From NCBI GenBank assembly GCA_023667845.1, contig JAMPIU010000206.1, positions 186,001 to 250,000 on the forward strand: a stretch of DNA of 64,000 nt. The letters run 5' to 3'. How positions within the stretch are numbered: the stretch's first letter is position 1; each line of letters begins with the position of its first letter. This stretch comes from Dehalobacter sp. GTDB lineage: Bacteria; Bacillota; Desulfitobacteriia; Desulfitobacteriales; Syntrophobotulaceae. The notes under the pieces were generated by a model, which was given only the letters and a program-made list of their open reading frames with translations, was not told where the DNA came from and searched no databases. Shown in pieces: positions 32,643-43,091 of the stretch. A program made the position numbers and the translations under genes.

Positions 32643-33962
32643 ATGCGTAAACGTCAAGGCCCCTTGTTCATTCTGCTTACTTTGATCCTGACCTTTATCT
32701 TTTGGTCAGTCAGCGAACCATTAAAGGATGTTACCCCAGTCAGACAATACTCCGAGATGGCTGCTTCGCTCATGCTGGTTTGCTTTGCCTGGGTCAATTT
32801 TATTTCAACCCGTCATCCGCTGCTGGACTCCCTGTTCCATGGCCTGGACAAAAGCTACCTTTACCATAAAGTTTTAAGTATCACAAGTGTTCTTTTGATC
32901 TTTGTGCATCGATTCATGCTCGACGCAGGTAAGGGAAATCATTATGGGGAGAACAGGGCGAATTTAGGACCGGGTCCAAATGGTCTGAATGGTCCGCCAC
33001 CGGGGGCGGACCATGGTCCGGAGCTTTTTTCCGGCATCGCTAACCTGAGCATGCTGCTTTTTATCGTCTTAATCCTGCTTGCCCTGTTCACCTGGAAAAT
33101 GAATTATGAGAAATGGAAAAACATCCACAAGCTCTTTTTTATTCCTTATATGATCGGAATCATTCATTATTACGGCAGTTCGGACTATGCCGTTACAGGC
33201 TTAAGCGCCCTGGGGCTGTGGCTGAATCTGGTCAATCTGGTCGGTCTGACTTCGGCAATCTACAGTATAGGATTTTACGAAAGAACAGCATTTCAGTTCG
33301 GCTATGTGGTAACGAACATCCGCACGGTCGCCAAAGATACCCTTGAGATCACCGGCAAAGCCTTTAAAAAAGGAATCCGCTATAAGGAAGGACAATTTAC
33401 TTTTATCAAGTTTACCGAGGAAGGCAAGCAGTTTCCTTCTCATCCGTTCACGATAAGCCAGTCTTTCCGAAAGAATGAGATACAGTTTGCGATCAAGGCT
33501 TTGGGAGATCACACCTCTGCTTTACTGGAAAACGTTCAGGAGGGAGATACTTTTGCCGTAACCTCCCCCCATGGCCGCTTCGATTATAAGGCCGGATCAA
33601 ACCGACAGGTCTGGCTGGCGGGCGGAATCGGCATTACGCCATTCCGCAGTTTTTACCAGTCTGCGATCCCTCCGCAATATTCCATTGACCTGTTTTACTG
33701 TTATAACAACGAGGCCGAAGGACCCTATTTGGATGAAATAAAAACCCTTGCAGCCGGAAGCGGTATTCGCGTGCATCTGCACGATCTTCAGACGAAAGGG
33801 TTTCTGAATGCCGAAGATATTTGCGAAGCGGTGCCCAAGACCGAAACTGTTGATGTCTATTTCTGCGGTCCGGAACCGATGAGGATCAAGCTGGAAAGAG
33901 AATTAAAGACCTGCGGCCTGTGTATCGGACATTTTCACTACGAGTTTTTTCAGTTCAAATAG
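32643..33962 (+). CDS. Ferric-reductase-like transmembrane flavocytochrome
   Basis: 439 aa. The N-terminal half is a six-helix ferric reductase/NOX membrane domain with haem-ligand candidates YLYHK...FVHRF (about residues 77-97) and NIHK...IIHYY (about 160-178). The C-terminal half is a ferredoxin-NADP reductase module: FAD-binding HPFTISQS (about 260), NAD(P)-binding AGGIGITPFRS (about 327-337) and YFCGPEPM (about 410). It would carry electrons from NAD(P)H across the membrane via FAD and haem. ATG start with CGGAGGATGAAAAC upstream. It converges with pabC with only 17 bases between stops. Confidence 0.85.
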   Translation: MRKRQGPLFILLTLILTFIFWSVSEPLKDVTPVRQYSEMAASLMLVCFAWVNFISTRHPLLDSLFHGLDKSYLYHKVLSITSVLLIFVHRFMLDAGKGNHYGENRANLGPGPNGLNGPPPGADHGPELFSGIANLSMLLFIVLILLALFTWKMNYEKWKNIHKLFFIPYMIGIIHYYGSSDYAVTGLSALGLWLNLVNLVGLTSAIYSIGFYERTAFQFGYVVTNIRTVAKDTLEITGKAFKKGIRYKEGQFTFIKFTEEGKQFPSHPFTISQSFRKNEIQFAIKALGDHTSALLENVQEGDTFAVTSPHGRFDYKAGSNRQVWLAGGIGITPFRSFYQSAIPPQYSIDLFYCYNNEAEGPYLDEIKTLAAGSGIRVHLHDLQTKGFLNAEDICEAVPKTETVDVYFCGPEPMRIKLERELKTCGLCIGHFHYEFFQFK

Positions 33963-33979
33963 GCGAGGAGCAGCGACGA

Positions 33980-34801
33980 TCATGGATGATCTAATGCTGC
34001 GATGCCATGGATGGCTAGGAGCAGCCGACGCCCAAGTGTTCCATCAAGCCGAAAAATTTTCCCTTCCATTTTGCTTACCGGCATGACTTCCATCAGGGAA
34101 TTGGTAAGGAAAATTTCATCAGCATTCAATAAGTCTTCAGGATAATAAACGCCTTCACTGAACGGTATAGCCAGCTCAATGGCTTTTTCTATCACAATCC
34201 TTCTTCTGATACCGGCCAGGCAGCCGCTTTCCAGGGAAGGCGTATAAAGATGCCCATTCTTTACAAAGAAAACATTGCTTCTAGTCCCCTCAATTATCTG
34301 GCCCCTGCTGTTCAACCAAATCCCTTCAAACGCACCACCGCCCTGCACCGCGCGCAGGGCAGCGGCAGTATCCAGAAGATCTGCAGATTTAATGTAGTTG
34401 AGCGGTATAGGGTCAACCCGGTGCTCTGGCATAAACAGGACCCGGACACCCTCTTCATATTGTTCACGAGTATAGGAAACTGCTCTAGTGCTGAAAAGCC
34501 ACTGGTTATTGTGATTATGATTTTGGCTTTGATCGGAAATCAGACTCGGATCTTTCCTGATTTCTGCTCTCAAAGCAAAAGGCCGCTGCTCAATTTTAGT
34601 TTCTTTTAGGTAAGTTTCGATCTTGTTCAGCCATTCATCATAAGCGGGAATGGTGATTCCAAGAAGCTTACCGCCCTTGCTCATCCTCTCCCAATGCAAT
34701 CCAGGTACGGCGATCCCGTCGGCAGTAACCTTTATCGTTTCAAAAATACCGACAGGCTCAATTTTACCGAAGCTTCTGTTTTTACTTTTCTGATTTCCCA
34801 T
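33980..34801 (-). CDS. pabC: Aminodeoxychorismate lyase (class IV aminotransferase fold)
   Basis: About 273 aa. PLP lysine in LNYIKSADLL, plus GIWLNSRGQIIEGTRSNVFFV and GCLAGIRRR, typical of PabC/BCAT class IV enzymes. It releases p-aminobenzoate and pyruvate from aminodeoxychorismate. The start ATG 34801 overlaps the end of pabAB by 20 bases; the longer frame to 34903 runs inside pabAB and is unlikely. A branched-chain or D-amino-acid aminotransferase is less likely given the neighbour. Confidence 0.88.
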   Translation of the reverse strand: MGNQKSKNRSFGKIEPVGIFETIKVTADGIAVPGLHWERMSKGGKLLGITIPAYDEWLNKIETYLKETKIEQRPFALRAEIRKDPSLISDQSQNHNHNNQWLFSTRAVSYTREQYEEGVRVLFMPEHRVDPIPLNYIKSADLLDTAAALRAVQGGGAFEGIWLNSRGQIIEGTRSNVFFVKNGHLYTPSLESGCLAGIRRRIVIEKAIELAIPFSEGVYYPEDLLNADEIFLTNSLMEVMPVSKMEGKIFRLDGTLGRRLLLAIHGIAALDHP

Positions 34802-36995
34802 CAAGCTTAACCCCCAAAACTTCCAGAAGCCTTCCCGCTTTATGGATCGTTTCTTCATATTCTTTTTTGGGGATCGAATCGGCAACAATCCCTCCCCCGG
34901 CATGAAGATACGCCGTTTTCTCTTTCAGCAGAATGGTCCGGATCACAATATTCAAATCCCAGGCCCCATCGAAGCCTATATAGCCGATACTCCCAGTGTA
35001 AATACCCCTATTGTACGGTTCAAGCTCATCGATGATTTCCATCGCTCTGATTTTGGGCGCACCGGTGATCGAGCCGCCCGGGAAAATGGCTTTGATCAGT
35101 TCTTCCGGTTTTAAGGATTTCTTGAGTTTCCCAACGACTGTGGCAACAAGGTGCCAAACAGTCGGATATTTTTCCAGAGTCAGCAGTTCTGTGGTAAGCA
35201 CTGATCCAAACTCACAGATCCTTCCAAGGTCATTGCGTTCGAGATCGATGATCATGGTAAGTTCAGCCCTGTCTTTTTCACTATTAACCAGCTTATCTGC
35301 AAGTTTCTGGTCTTCCTCCGGAGTTTCCCCCCTTGGCCGGGTTCCCTTGATTGGACGCGTTTCAATATTTCCGTCCGGTGTAATCTGAATAAACCGTTCG
35401 GGAGAGGATGACAGGATTTGAAAATCGGGATACGGCAAGAACGCAGCAAACGGAGCAGAATTCTTGCGATGAAGCTGTTCATACAAATCCCAGGGATCTC
35501 CTTCATACCTGACACTGAACACCTGAGTCAGATTCGCCTGATAAATATCACCGGCATAAATGTAATCAATGACCCGCTGCAGATCCCTGTAATATTGTTC
35601 CTGGGAGACAGCTTTATGGATTTCGGCAAAGGAAATACCGGAAACAGCTAATTCATTTCCCGCACAGGAGAGCTCCGCTGAACTATTAGCCAAATATTTT
35701 TCCTCTACATAATGCTGGAGAAGCTTCTCCAGTTTATCAAGTCTTTCCCGAGCAAGAGAGGGGTCGCAGCAGCCCTGATCCGTCATGCCGCAGGCCGTCA
35801 GACTGTAAGTCTCCGTTGCGTGTTCGTAGACAACAATCCCATCATACCAGGCCAGCCGCCAGAGCGGCATTCCAAGGTCATCTTTGACCCGAACAGGCAA
35901 TTCTTCAATTTCATTTTTCAGATCGTAGCTGAAGTATCCGACAGCCCCTCCGGCAAACGGAAAAGGTGCCGCGGAAGGAGCCTGATATTTCAAGACATAG
36001 TCGTTCAAAGTTGTAAGGCTGTACTGCCCTGCAGAATAAGTGATCAGTTCCTCATGTTTACAGTTCTTTGCGATAGCATACCGGTCTTTATAAGCACTGA
36101 TCTTTATAAAAGGATCCGCCCCGAAATAAGAATACTTCCCCAGCTCGGCATAACCGTCCCCGCTGTCCAAGAAGAAAGGATCTCTGGCATTTTTAAACAC
36201 CTGAAGCATCTCGAACGGCTTTAGATTCGTAATAAAAGGTCTAACCTGCCAGATATTCTGCTTGGTTTTATCTTTATCAGGCGTTCCCTGTGTTTCTGAT
36301 ATTTCTAATCCTAGTGTTTCCAATGACTTTACTGATTCCGGTATTCCTGGTTCCTGAATTGTTTGTAGCATTACTGATGGTTTTGATGCTTGAATCATCT
36401 TTAATTCGCCGTGTTCACTGAGCCACCTGCGGGCATCCTGTACTGCGTTCCGCAGCATTTGATGACCGTTTTCTGTAAGAATAGCCTCCGGATGGAACTG
36501 TACTCCTTCAATCGGCAAATAGCGGTGACGGATCCCCATCACCTGACCGTCTTCTGTTTCCGCGGAAATAATAAAGTCAGCAGGTATACTGTTTCTGCGC
36601 AGGGCCAGAGAATGGTAGCGGGTTACCGTAAACGGGCTGGCAATATCTCGGAATACGCCGGACCGGTCATGCGTGATGCTCGATACTTTGCCGTGAACCG
36701 GCGTCTTGGCTCGGACAACTTCAGCCTCAAAAACCTGCCCGATCGCCTGATGGCCAAGACAAATGCCCAGCAGCGGAATTTTTCCCTGAAAATGCCGGAT
36801 GATTTCCAGCGCAAAGACCGCTTCATTCGGTGAGCAGGGACCCGGAGAAATCACAATAAGCTCCGGTTCCTGCTGTTGGATCCAGGCAATCGTACACTCC
36901 TCAGGACGCCGAGCAAGTACTTCCTCGCCGAGATCTCCGAAATACTGATACAGATTATATGTGAATGAATCATAATTATCCAAGATGAATATCAC
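34782..36995 (-). CDS. pabB: Aminodeoxychorismate synthase, fused PabA-PabB
   Basis: 737 aa in two parts. Residues 1-190 are a class I glutamine amidotransferase (catalytic Cys in GICLGHQAIGQVF, His and Glu in GVQFHPEAI). Residues about 260-735 are the chorismate-binding component, with TRPIKGTRPRGETPEED and FPGGSITGAPKIRAMEIIDELE. Together they make aminodeoxychorismate for folate. The KGTRP lysine and the absence of a Trp-feedback LLES site favour PabB over TrpE. GTG start 36995, 8 bases after AAAGGAG. Confidence 0.92.
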   Translation of the reverse strand: MIFILDNYDSFTYNLYQYFGDLGEEVLARRPEECTIAWIQQQEPELIVISPGPCSPNEAVFALEIIRHFQGKIPLLGICLGHQAIGQVFEAEVVRAKTPVHGKVSSITHDRSGVFRDIASPFTVTRYHSLALRRNSIPADFIISAETEDGQVMGIRHRYLPIEGVQFHPEAILTENGHQMLRNAVQDARRWLSEHGELKMIQASKPSVMLQTIQEPGIPESVKSLETLGLEISETQGTPDKDKTKQNIWQVRPFITNLKPFEMLQVFKNARDPFFLDSGDGYAELGKYSYFGADPFIKISAYKDRYAIAKNCKHEELITYSAGQYSLTTLNDYVLKYQAPSAAPFPFAGGAVGYFSYDLKNEIEELPVRVKDDLGMPLWRLAWYDGIVVYEHATETYSLTACGMTDQGCCDPSLARERLDKLEKLLQHYVEEKYLANSSAELSCAGNELAVSGISFAEIHKAVSQEQYYRDLQRVIDYIYAGDIYQANLTQVFSVRYEGDPWDLYEQLHRKNSAPFAAFLPYPDFQILSSSPERFIQITPDGNIETRPIKGTRPRGETPEEDQKLADKLVNSEKDRAELTMIIDLERNDLGRICEFGSVLTTELLTLEKYPTVWHLVATVVGKLKKSLKPEELIKAIFPGGSITGAPKIRAMEIIDELEPYNRGIYTGSIGYIGFDGAWDLNIVIRTILLKEKTAYLHAGGGIVADSIPKKEYEETIHKAGRLLEVLGVKLDGKSEK

Positions 36996-37212
36996 CTATA
37001 ATTCTCCTTTGCTGATTGTCAATAAATAGTTAAATTATGCCGAAATAACACATTATTCAGGTAGAGATAATATATCACAGATTCCGTGGTTTTACAGCCT
37101 TACTCTAAAAAATTATTAATTAAGACACACCTAGGAATAGCTGTACTCGTAGAACGCTCTTCGAATAACCACACAAATAATAAGACTAGCCCAAAGACAA
37201 CTCTAGGATAAG

Positions 37213-37247
37213 AAAAGACGTCTCATATATGACCTGAGACGCCTTTT
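37213..37247 (-). terminator. Terminator of the nuo operon
   Basis: AAAAG.CGTCTCA (37213-37225) pairs with TGAGACG.CTTTT (37235-37247) with one internal mismatch. T-rich continuation on the minus strand 33 bases after nuoN. Confidence 0.8.
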
Positions 37248-37279
37248 GATTATCTAAAAAATTTTACTTAACACTTACA

Positions 37280-38710
37280 TTAGAAAGGAAAAATCGCATT
37301 TCCAGCCATATTCGCCAGCACTGACAGTGGTTCGGCATAGATACCGAGAACCAGCGTGAGGACCAGAATCAGCAGCAGGGTAACATTGGTTCCGACTGGA
37401 ACCTTGATCGGCGTGCCGGAGACAGGATCGTTCATATACATGGCTTTAACCACAAGCAAATAGTAATAGACGGAAACCATGCTCATAACCAGACCGAGAA
37501 TGACAAGCCATAAATAGCCCTGGTTGACGATCGAAGAGAACAAATAAAGTTTGCCGACAAAACCGGCGAGAGGCGGTATCCCTGCCATCGACAGAAGACA
37601 TACCGTCAGCACGGCGGCCATAAACGGTGAACGCTGGGCAAGCCCTGCATAATCTTTAATCTCTTCACTTCCCGTATTCTGGGAGAATGTGATGACAACC
37701 GCAAAGGCACCGATCGTCGCGAGGACATACACCATCGAATAGAATGCAACTGCTTTGATCCCAGCGGAACTCACGGCGATAATCCCCGTGATGATATAGC
37801 CGGCCTGCGCAATACTCGAGTACGCAAGCATTCTCTTTATATTGGTCTGCGGAATGGCAGCAATATTTCCGATGACCATCGTCATCGCAGCCATAAACGC
37901 TAGGATAAACGTCCATTGTTCGCTGTAGCCGGGCAGCGCTTCAATCAGAATGCGGGCCAGAGCTGCAAACGAAGCCGCTTTTGAACCGGTAGCCAGGAAA
38001 GTGGTGACAGGGGTCGGGGCACCTTCGTAGACATCAGGTGACCACATATGGAAAGGCACCAGTGACACTTTAAAGCCAAGCCCCGACAGCAGGAAAATGA
38101 TTCCGACAAGGATCGCCGGTGACAGTCCGTCCATCTGCCTTATGCTTTCGGCAATATCACGGATCACAAAGGTACCGGTCATGCCATAGACCAGGCTTAA
38201 GCCATACAGAAGAATTCCGGAAGAAACGGCACCGAGAACCAGGTATTTGATCCCAGCTTCAGAGGACTTGAGATCCGTCTTGTAGCCTGACAGAATATAA
38301 AACGAAATCGTCATGGTTTCCAAGGCTACATAAAGCGTCAGCAGATCTCCGGCGGAAGCCAGCACCATCATGCCGAGTGCAGCAACGAGCGTAATGACGT
38401 AGAACTCATAGTTACCGCCCATTTTTTTGACATAGACGGTCGAGGTCAGGATGACCAGAATGGCGGCTACCATAAAGAGCTGTTTAAAGAATACGGCGAA
38501 ATCATCGATGATAAACATACCGTCCATCACACTGGTATTCTGTCCGTAGCTTCCGAAGCTGTATACGAAGATCACAGCAAGCCCCACGGCAATGACGTAA
38601 CCAAGCCTATGCCGTTTTTCTTTGGTCAGGAACAAGCCGACAGCCAGGACCACCAGTCCAAGGAGTACAGTTGCAATTTCAGTGGTAAATAAAGACACGT
38701 TAATATTCAT
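37280..38710 (-). CDS. nuoN: NADH-quinone oxidoreductase subunit N
   Basis: A 476-aa membrane protein with about 14 helices, one of the three antiporter-like proton-pumping subunits. The conserved VPFHMWSPDVYEGAPTPVTTFLA motif and the lysine in SKAASFAAL are present. Last gene of the nuo operon; start overlaps the stop of nuoM by one base. Confidence 0.95.
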   Translation of the reverse strand: MNINVSLFTTEIATVLLGLVVLAVGLFLTKEKRHRLGYVIAVGLAVIFVYSFGSYGQNTSVMDGMFIIDDFAVFFKQLFMVAAILVILTSTVYVKKMGGNYEFYVITLVAALGMMVLASAGDLLTLYVALETMTISFYILSGYKTDLKSSEAGIKYLVLGAVSSGILLYGLSLVYGMTGTFVIRDIAESIRQMDGLSPAILVGIIFLLSGLGFKVSLVPFHMWSPDVYEGAPTPVTTFLATGSKAASFAALARILIEALPGYSEQWTFILAFMAAMTMVIGNIAAIPQTNIKRMLAYSSIAQAGYIITGIIAVSSAGIKAVAFYSMVYVLATIGAFAVVITFSQNTGSEEIKDYAGLAQRSPFMAAVLTVCLLSMAGIPPLAGFVGKLYLFSSIVNQGYLWLVILGLVMSMVSVYYYLLVVKAMYMNDPVSGTPIKVPVGTNVTLLLILVLTLVLGIYAEPLSVLANMAGNAIFPF

Positions 38711-40248
38711 TACAGCGTACCTCCTATCTGGGAACCGGCCTCGACCAGTTTTTCAGCAATAGGCTCTATTCCTGAATTGACCATATCCATCAATAACGAT
38801 GGGAACAAACCGAAGATTACGGTGAATGCGACCAGAACGATGACCGGAATCATATAGGAGCCTTTGATATCCATTTTTCCGTCCCATTCTGTCTTGCGTG
38901 GTCCAAACAGTACATTGGCTGCCATTCTCAGGACATAGACGGCTCCAATAATAATTCCCGTCAGGGCCAGAATCGCAGGAATCCTGATGGCAGGTTCGCT
39001 GAAAGCGCCCATAAATACGGTGAACTCAGGAACGAACGTGATTAAGCCCGGCAGTCCGGCCGAAGCCATCGTCGCTACTAGGAACACACCGGCTAGACGG
39101 GGCATCTGATGTGCAATCCCTCCGAGATCAGGGATATGTCTGGTTTTCGTTTCAGCATAGATATAGCCGACGACCGAGAAGAACAGCGCTGCCATTACAC
39201 CATGCGCGAACATATTGGCAACCGCACCGTTCAAACCGATCACATTAAGCGATGCGATACCGATCAGTACGAAACCCATATGGCTCACGCTGGAATATCC
39301 GACGACATATTTCATGTCTTTTTGGGCCAGGCTGATGAACGCCGCGTAAAGCACGTTGCAGACAGCCAGGATCGCAATCAGCGGTGCCCAGAATTTAGCA
39401 CCAAGCGGGAAGATAAAGATACCGATCCGGATAAGACCATAGCCGCCAATCTTTTTCAGAACACCGGCGTGAATCATGGAAACCGCAGTCGGCGCACCGG
39501 CATATCCGTCCGGGGACCATGAGTGGAACGGGAACATCGAGATCAGGGACGTAAAGCCCAGCGCCATCAAGCCAAAGATCGCAATCTGAAGATTTCTAGA
39601 GAAGTTCAGTGTCGCGAGCTTTTCAATATCAAAGGTCGGCGTTCCGAGCATATTGCCGGCCAATACATACATCCAAATCAGTCCGGCCAGAAGAAAGGCG
39701 CTTCCGATCAGTAGATAGATCGTCAGTTTCATACCGGCGTATTCTTTATTGACATCTTTGGTTTTGCTGCCGCTTCCCCAGATGATCACCATGATGTAAA
39801 TCGGAATGACCACCACTTCATAGAACAAGAAGAAGATAAACAGGTCTCTGGCAATAAAAGTTCCCATGACACCGGCAATCAGGATCAGCAGCAGGATATA
39901 GAACTCTTTGGCTCTTTTCTCGATACTCCACGAACGGGAAAACACTGCTGAAAAGCCAATAACGTTGGTCAACAGCAGGAGCGGCAGGCTCAGGCCGTCG
40001 ACCCCGAGCGAGTAGACAACGCCCAAATCCGTAATGAATGGAATGTCTTCTGTAAATGCAAATCCGCCGACAGCCAGGTTCTGCGTGTAGTAAATGTAAT
40101 ACACGAAAATGGATAGTGCCAGGGAAATGAACGTGGTGATACCGGCAACAGCTTTAATCGCATCGGATTTTTCTTTCGGAATAAAGACACTGATCAGCGC
40201 ACCAATGATGGGTGCCAGTAAAATGGTGGTTAAGACAGGAAAATTCAT
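38710..40248 (-). CDS. nuoM: NADH-quinone oxidoreductase subunit M
   Basis: A 512-aa, 14-helix antiporter-like subunit. FPFHSWSPDGYAGAPTAVSMIHAGVLKKIGGYGL carries the key lysines; the Glu of FFLFYEVVVIPIYIMV is the helix-5 glutamate. It shares one base with both nuoL and nuoN (TAATG), indicating coupled translation. Confidence 0.95.
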   Translation of the reverse strand: MNFPVLTTILLAPIIGALISVFIPKEKSDAIKAVAGITTFISLALSIFVYYIYYTQNLAVGGFAFTEDIPFITDLGVVYSLGVDGLSLPLLLLTNVIGFSAVFSRSWSIEKRAKEFYILLLILIAGVMGTFIARDLFIFFLFYEVVVIPIYIMVIIWGSGSKTKDVNKEYAGMKLTIYLLIGSAFLLAGLIWMYVLAGNMLGTPTFDIEKLATLNFSRNLQIAIFGLMALGFTSLISMFPFHSWSPDGYAGAPTAVSMIHAGVLKKIGGYGLIRIGIFIFPLGAKFWAPLIAILAVCNVLYAAFISLAQKDMKYVVGYSSVSHMGFVLIGIASLNVIGLNGAVANMFAHGVMAALFFSVVGYIYAETKTRHIPDLGGIAHQMPRLAGVFLVATMASAGLPGLITFVPEFTVFMGAFSEPAIRIPAILALTGIIIGAVYVLRMAANVLFGPRKTEWDGKMDIKGSYMIPVIVLVAFTVIFGLFPSLLMDMVNSGIEPIAEKLVEAGSQIGGTL

Positions 40249-42221
40249 TACTTGACACCTCCCAGCAGCCCAATATTTAGTTGACTGAAGTCTGCAGTCG
40301 TTAAAATCATGATCAGGACAATCACACCGACAAAGAAGACCATCGCATAGTGCTGAAGGTTTCCTGTATTAACTCTGCGGACAGCGTCACCCGAATCCCG
40401 GGTAAGACGTGCCAGACCATTGACAATGCCGTCGACGACAACCACATCGACCCACCACAAAATCCGGCCAAATCCATCGATGATGTGATGAATAACCCAG
40501 AGGTAAAACTCATCAATATAGTACTTATTCAGCGAAAGCTTGTACAGGAACGGTATCTTTTGGGCTACGGCTTCGGCTGAGAATGCCTTCTTCAGATAGA
40601 ACAGTGCAGCCGTTCCAATTCCGATCAACGCCAACGCTGTCGACAGGATAATCAGGAACCAGTTGGCCTCCACCTCGTGGAAATGACCCAACCGGACGAA
40701 ATAACCGAAAGCCTGCCCTTCTCCAAGTCCCGGCCAGCCTACCCAGCCACCGGCCAGAGAAAATACGGCAAGAATGATCAGTGGGATCGTCATGGTCTTC
40801 GGTGCTTCATGTGGATGGGCCTCGTGGCTTCTCAGTTCGCCATGGAAGCAGATGAAGAACATTCTGAACATATAAAATGCCGTCAGTAGGGCCGTCAACG
40901 CTGCCAGAATAAACAGGACCGTGTAGACGCCCTGGAACGGACCGGCAGCATGTCCCGATAACGACGAAGCAGCATAGGTGACTTCCAGGATCAGGTCCTT
41001 ACTGAAGAAGCCGGCAAACGGAAAGATACCGGAAATGGCCAGGCAGCCAACCAGCATGGTCCAGTAAGTAACCGGCATGTATTTTTTCAAACCGCCGTAT
41101 TTCGCAATGCTGGCTTCGTTGTGCATTGCATGAAGCACAGCGCCTGCGCACAGGAAGAGCAGCGCTTTGAAGAAAGCGTGGGTGAACAAATGAAACATAC
41201 TGGCGGTAAGGCTTCCTGCTCCGAGGGCCAGCATCATATAGCCAAGCTGGGAAACCGTCGAGTAAGCCAGGATCTTTTTCATCTCGGTCTGCGTTAACGC
41301 AATGGTGGCAGCAAAGATAGCGGTAAAGCCACCGATAATCGCCACAAAGACCATTGCCGTAGGAAGCGTAATGAACAGCGTAAGCGTTCTGCCAACCAGA
41401 TAGACCCCTGCGACAACCATAGTTGCCGCATGGATCAAAGCACTGACAGGTGTAGGGCCTTCCATGGCGTCGGGAAGCCAAACATGGAACGGGAACTGAC
41501 CGGATTTGGCCATAGGTCCGAGGAACAGCACGATCGCGATTGCCGTCATCGCACCAGCCGAAAGGGTCGTGTACTGCGCAAAATTCGGGATCATTTCAGC
41601 GAGTTCCTGCAGATCAAGCGTTCCAAAGTTCACCTGAAGTAAAATAATGCCCAGCAGCAGGCCAAAGTCACCTGCCCGGCAGGTAATGAAAGCTTTTTTC
41701 GCTGCTTCACGCGCTGAATTTCTTTCGTACCAGAAACCAATCAGCAGATACGAACACAGGCCAACAAGTTCCCAGAATACAAACATTTGCAGAAGATTCG
41801 GTGCAATGACCAGCCCCAGCATCGAGGCGGCAAAGAGCGAAAGATAGGAATAAAAACGGGAAAACCCAGGATCTCCGTACATATAGCCAAGAGAGTAAAT
41901 CTGAACTAAAGATGCGACCAGCGTCACCACGAAAAGCATCATGGCCGAGGTCGGATCGATCTGTGTTCCTACGTCGATCGCCAGTCCATGCATACTGAAC
42001 CAGGTAACAACGACTTTTAAAGGATGTTCTATTAAGAATTCGCCGCGTTGAAATACGCCTATTCCAATAGCAACCGACAGTACAAACGATACAAGGATGC
42101 CCAGAATGGAAATGAAAGCGCTTAGCTTTTGCGAGGGTTTCGTCACAAAGACGATCAGAGCAAAGGCCAACGCCGGCAACAACGGAATCAACCAGGCGTT
42201 ATTCAGAGCAAAATCAATCAT
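40248..42221 (-). CDS. nuoL: NADH-quinone oxidoreductase subunit L
   Basis: 657 aa. The largest membrane subunit, with FPFHVWLPDAMEGPTPVSALIHAATMV and the C-terminal lateral helix region after about residue 520. Helix-5 glutamate in FVFWELVGLCSYLLIGFW. It pumps protons. The start has only a weak, distant ribosome site (GCAGGTG). Confidence 0.95.
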   Translation of the reverse strand: MIDFALNNAWLIPLLPALAFALIVFVTKPSQKLSAFISILGILVSFVLSVAIGIGVFQRGEFLIEHPLKVVVTWFSMHGLAIDVGTQIDPTSAMMLFVVTLVASLVQIYSLGYMYGDPGFSRFYSYLSLFAASMLGLVIAPNLLQMFVFWELVGLCSYLLIGFWYERNSAREAAKKAFITCRAGDFGLLLGIILLQVNFGTLDLQELAEMIPNFAQYTTLSAGAMTAIAIVLFLGPMAKSGQFPFHVWLPDAMEGPTPVSALIHAATMVVAGVYLVGRTLTLFITLPTAMVFVAIIGGFTAIFAATIALTQTEMKKILAYSTVSQLGYMMLALGAGSLTASMFHLFTHAFFKALLFLCAGAVLHAMHNEASIAKYGGLKKYMPVTYWTMLVGCLAISGIFPFAGFFSKDLILEVTYAASSLSGHAAGPFQGVYTVLFILAALTALLTAFYMFRMFFICFHGELRSHEAHPHEAPKTMTIPLIILAVFSLAGGWVGWPGLGEGQAFGYFVRLGHFHEVEANWFLIILSTALALIGIGTAALFYLKKAFSAEAVAQKIPFLYKLSLNKYYIDEFYLWVIHHIIDGFGRILWWVDVVVVDGIVNGLARLTRDSGDAVRRVNTGNLQHYAMVFFVGVIVLIMILTTADFSQLNIGLLGGVK

Positions 42222-42258
42222 TATAGTAAATTACACCTGCCTTTATCTTGAATTAAGA

Positions 42259-42594
42259 CTACCATTTCATCGAATCGATATCATCCGCTTCAACCGACTT
42301 GTGCTGGCGGTAGACAGAAATAATCAAGGCCAAGCCTACCGATACTTCCGCCGCTGCCAAGGCGATCACAAAGAGTGCAAAGACGTGGCCGTGCAGAGCC
42401 GGAGCGGTGGTATATCTGTTGAAAGCAACAAGATTGATGTTGACTGAACTCAGCATGATTTCCATTCCCATGAGGATCGCAATCAGGTTTCTTTTGGCCA
42501 GAACACTGAAAAGTCCGATGAAGAAAAGAGTTCCGCTAAGAATCAGAAAATGCGGCAATCCAATATTGAATAAAAAATGGATGATACTACTCAT
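42259..42594 (-). CDS. nuoK: NADH-quinone oxidoreductase subunit K
   Basis: A 111-aa protein with three helices. The conserved membrane glutamates are in ILMGMEIMLSSVN and ALAAAEVSVGLAL. Start overlaps the nuoJ stop (ATGA). Confidence 0.95.
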   Translation of the reverse strand: MSSIIHFLFNIGLPHFLILSGTLFFIGLFSVLAKRNLIAILMGMEIMLSSVNINLVAFNRYTTAPALHGHVFALFVIALAAAEVSVGLALIISVYRQHKSVEADDIDSMKW

Positions 42595-43091
42595 GAGGAC
42601 TTTTTCACCTCTTTCACAATAACAATCGCGCCGAGCATGGCCACCAGCAACAGTACTGCGGTCACTTCAAACGCAACGACGTATTTTGTCAGCATCAGAT
42701 TGGCAATTTCCTTCGCTGTTGACTCCGGAGCTGTCATAGTCTTCAACGGCCACTTCGTTGTCAGGACCATGACTGCATTCACAACAATCATGATCAGCGA
42801 GAGCAGCGCTCCCGGAACCAGGTTCCTGGAGAACAAGTTTGTCGATTTCATATCCCCGCGTATGGTAAACATGATCGCAAAGACAACAAATATCGTGATC
42901 GCCCCGGCATAAATCAGAACCTGGGTGGCGGCCAGAAAATCAGCATGCAGCAGAACAAAAACCCCTGCAATACCCAAAAATGCTACCAGCATTAAAAGCG
43001 CACTGTGAAAGATATTTTTGCTGATGACCATCATAAGTGCCGAACCGAGGGTAACGATGGCAATTACGTAAAACATCACTGTAAAGCCCAT
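42591..43091 (-). CDS. nuoJ: NADH-quinone oxidoreductase subunit J
   Basis: A 166-aa protein with five hydrophobic helices, including the LLMLVAFLGIAGVFVLLHADFLAATQVLIYAGAI region with the conserved Tyr-Ala-Gly bulge that takes part in gating. It begins directly after nuoI and has AAAGGAG upstream. Confidence 0.93.
   Translation of the reverse strand: MGFTVMFYVIAIVTLGSALMMVISKNIFHSALLMLVAFLGIAGVFVLLHADFLAATQVLIYAGAITIFVVFAIMFTIRGDMKSTNLFSRNLVPGALLSLIMIVVNAVMVLTTKWPLKTMTAPESTAKEIANLMLTKYVVAFEVTAVLLLVAMLGAIVIVKEVKKSS

Noticed and set aside
40999-41481. 160-codon frame inside nuoL
   Set aside because: Alternate-frame shadow of nuoL with Cys/Arg-rich random composition.
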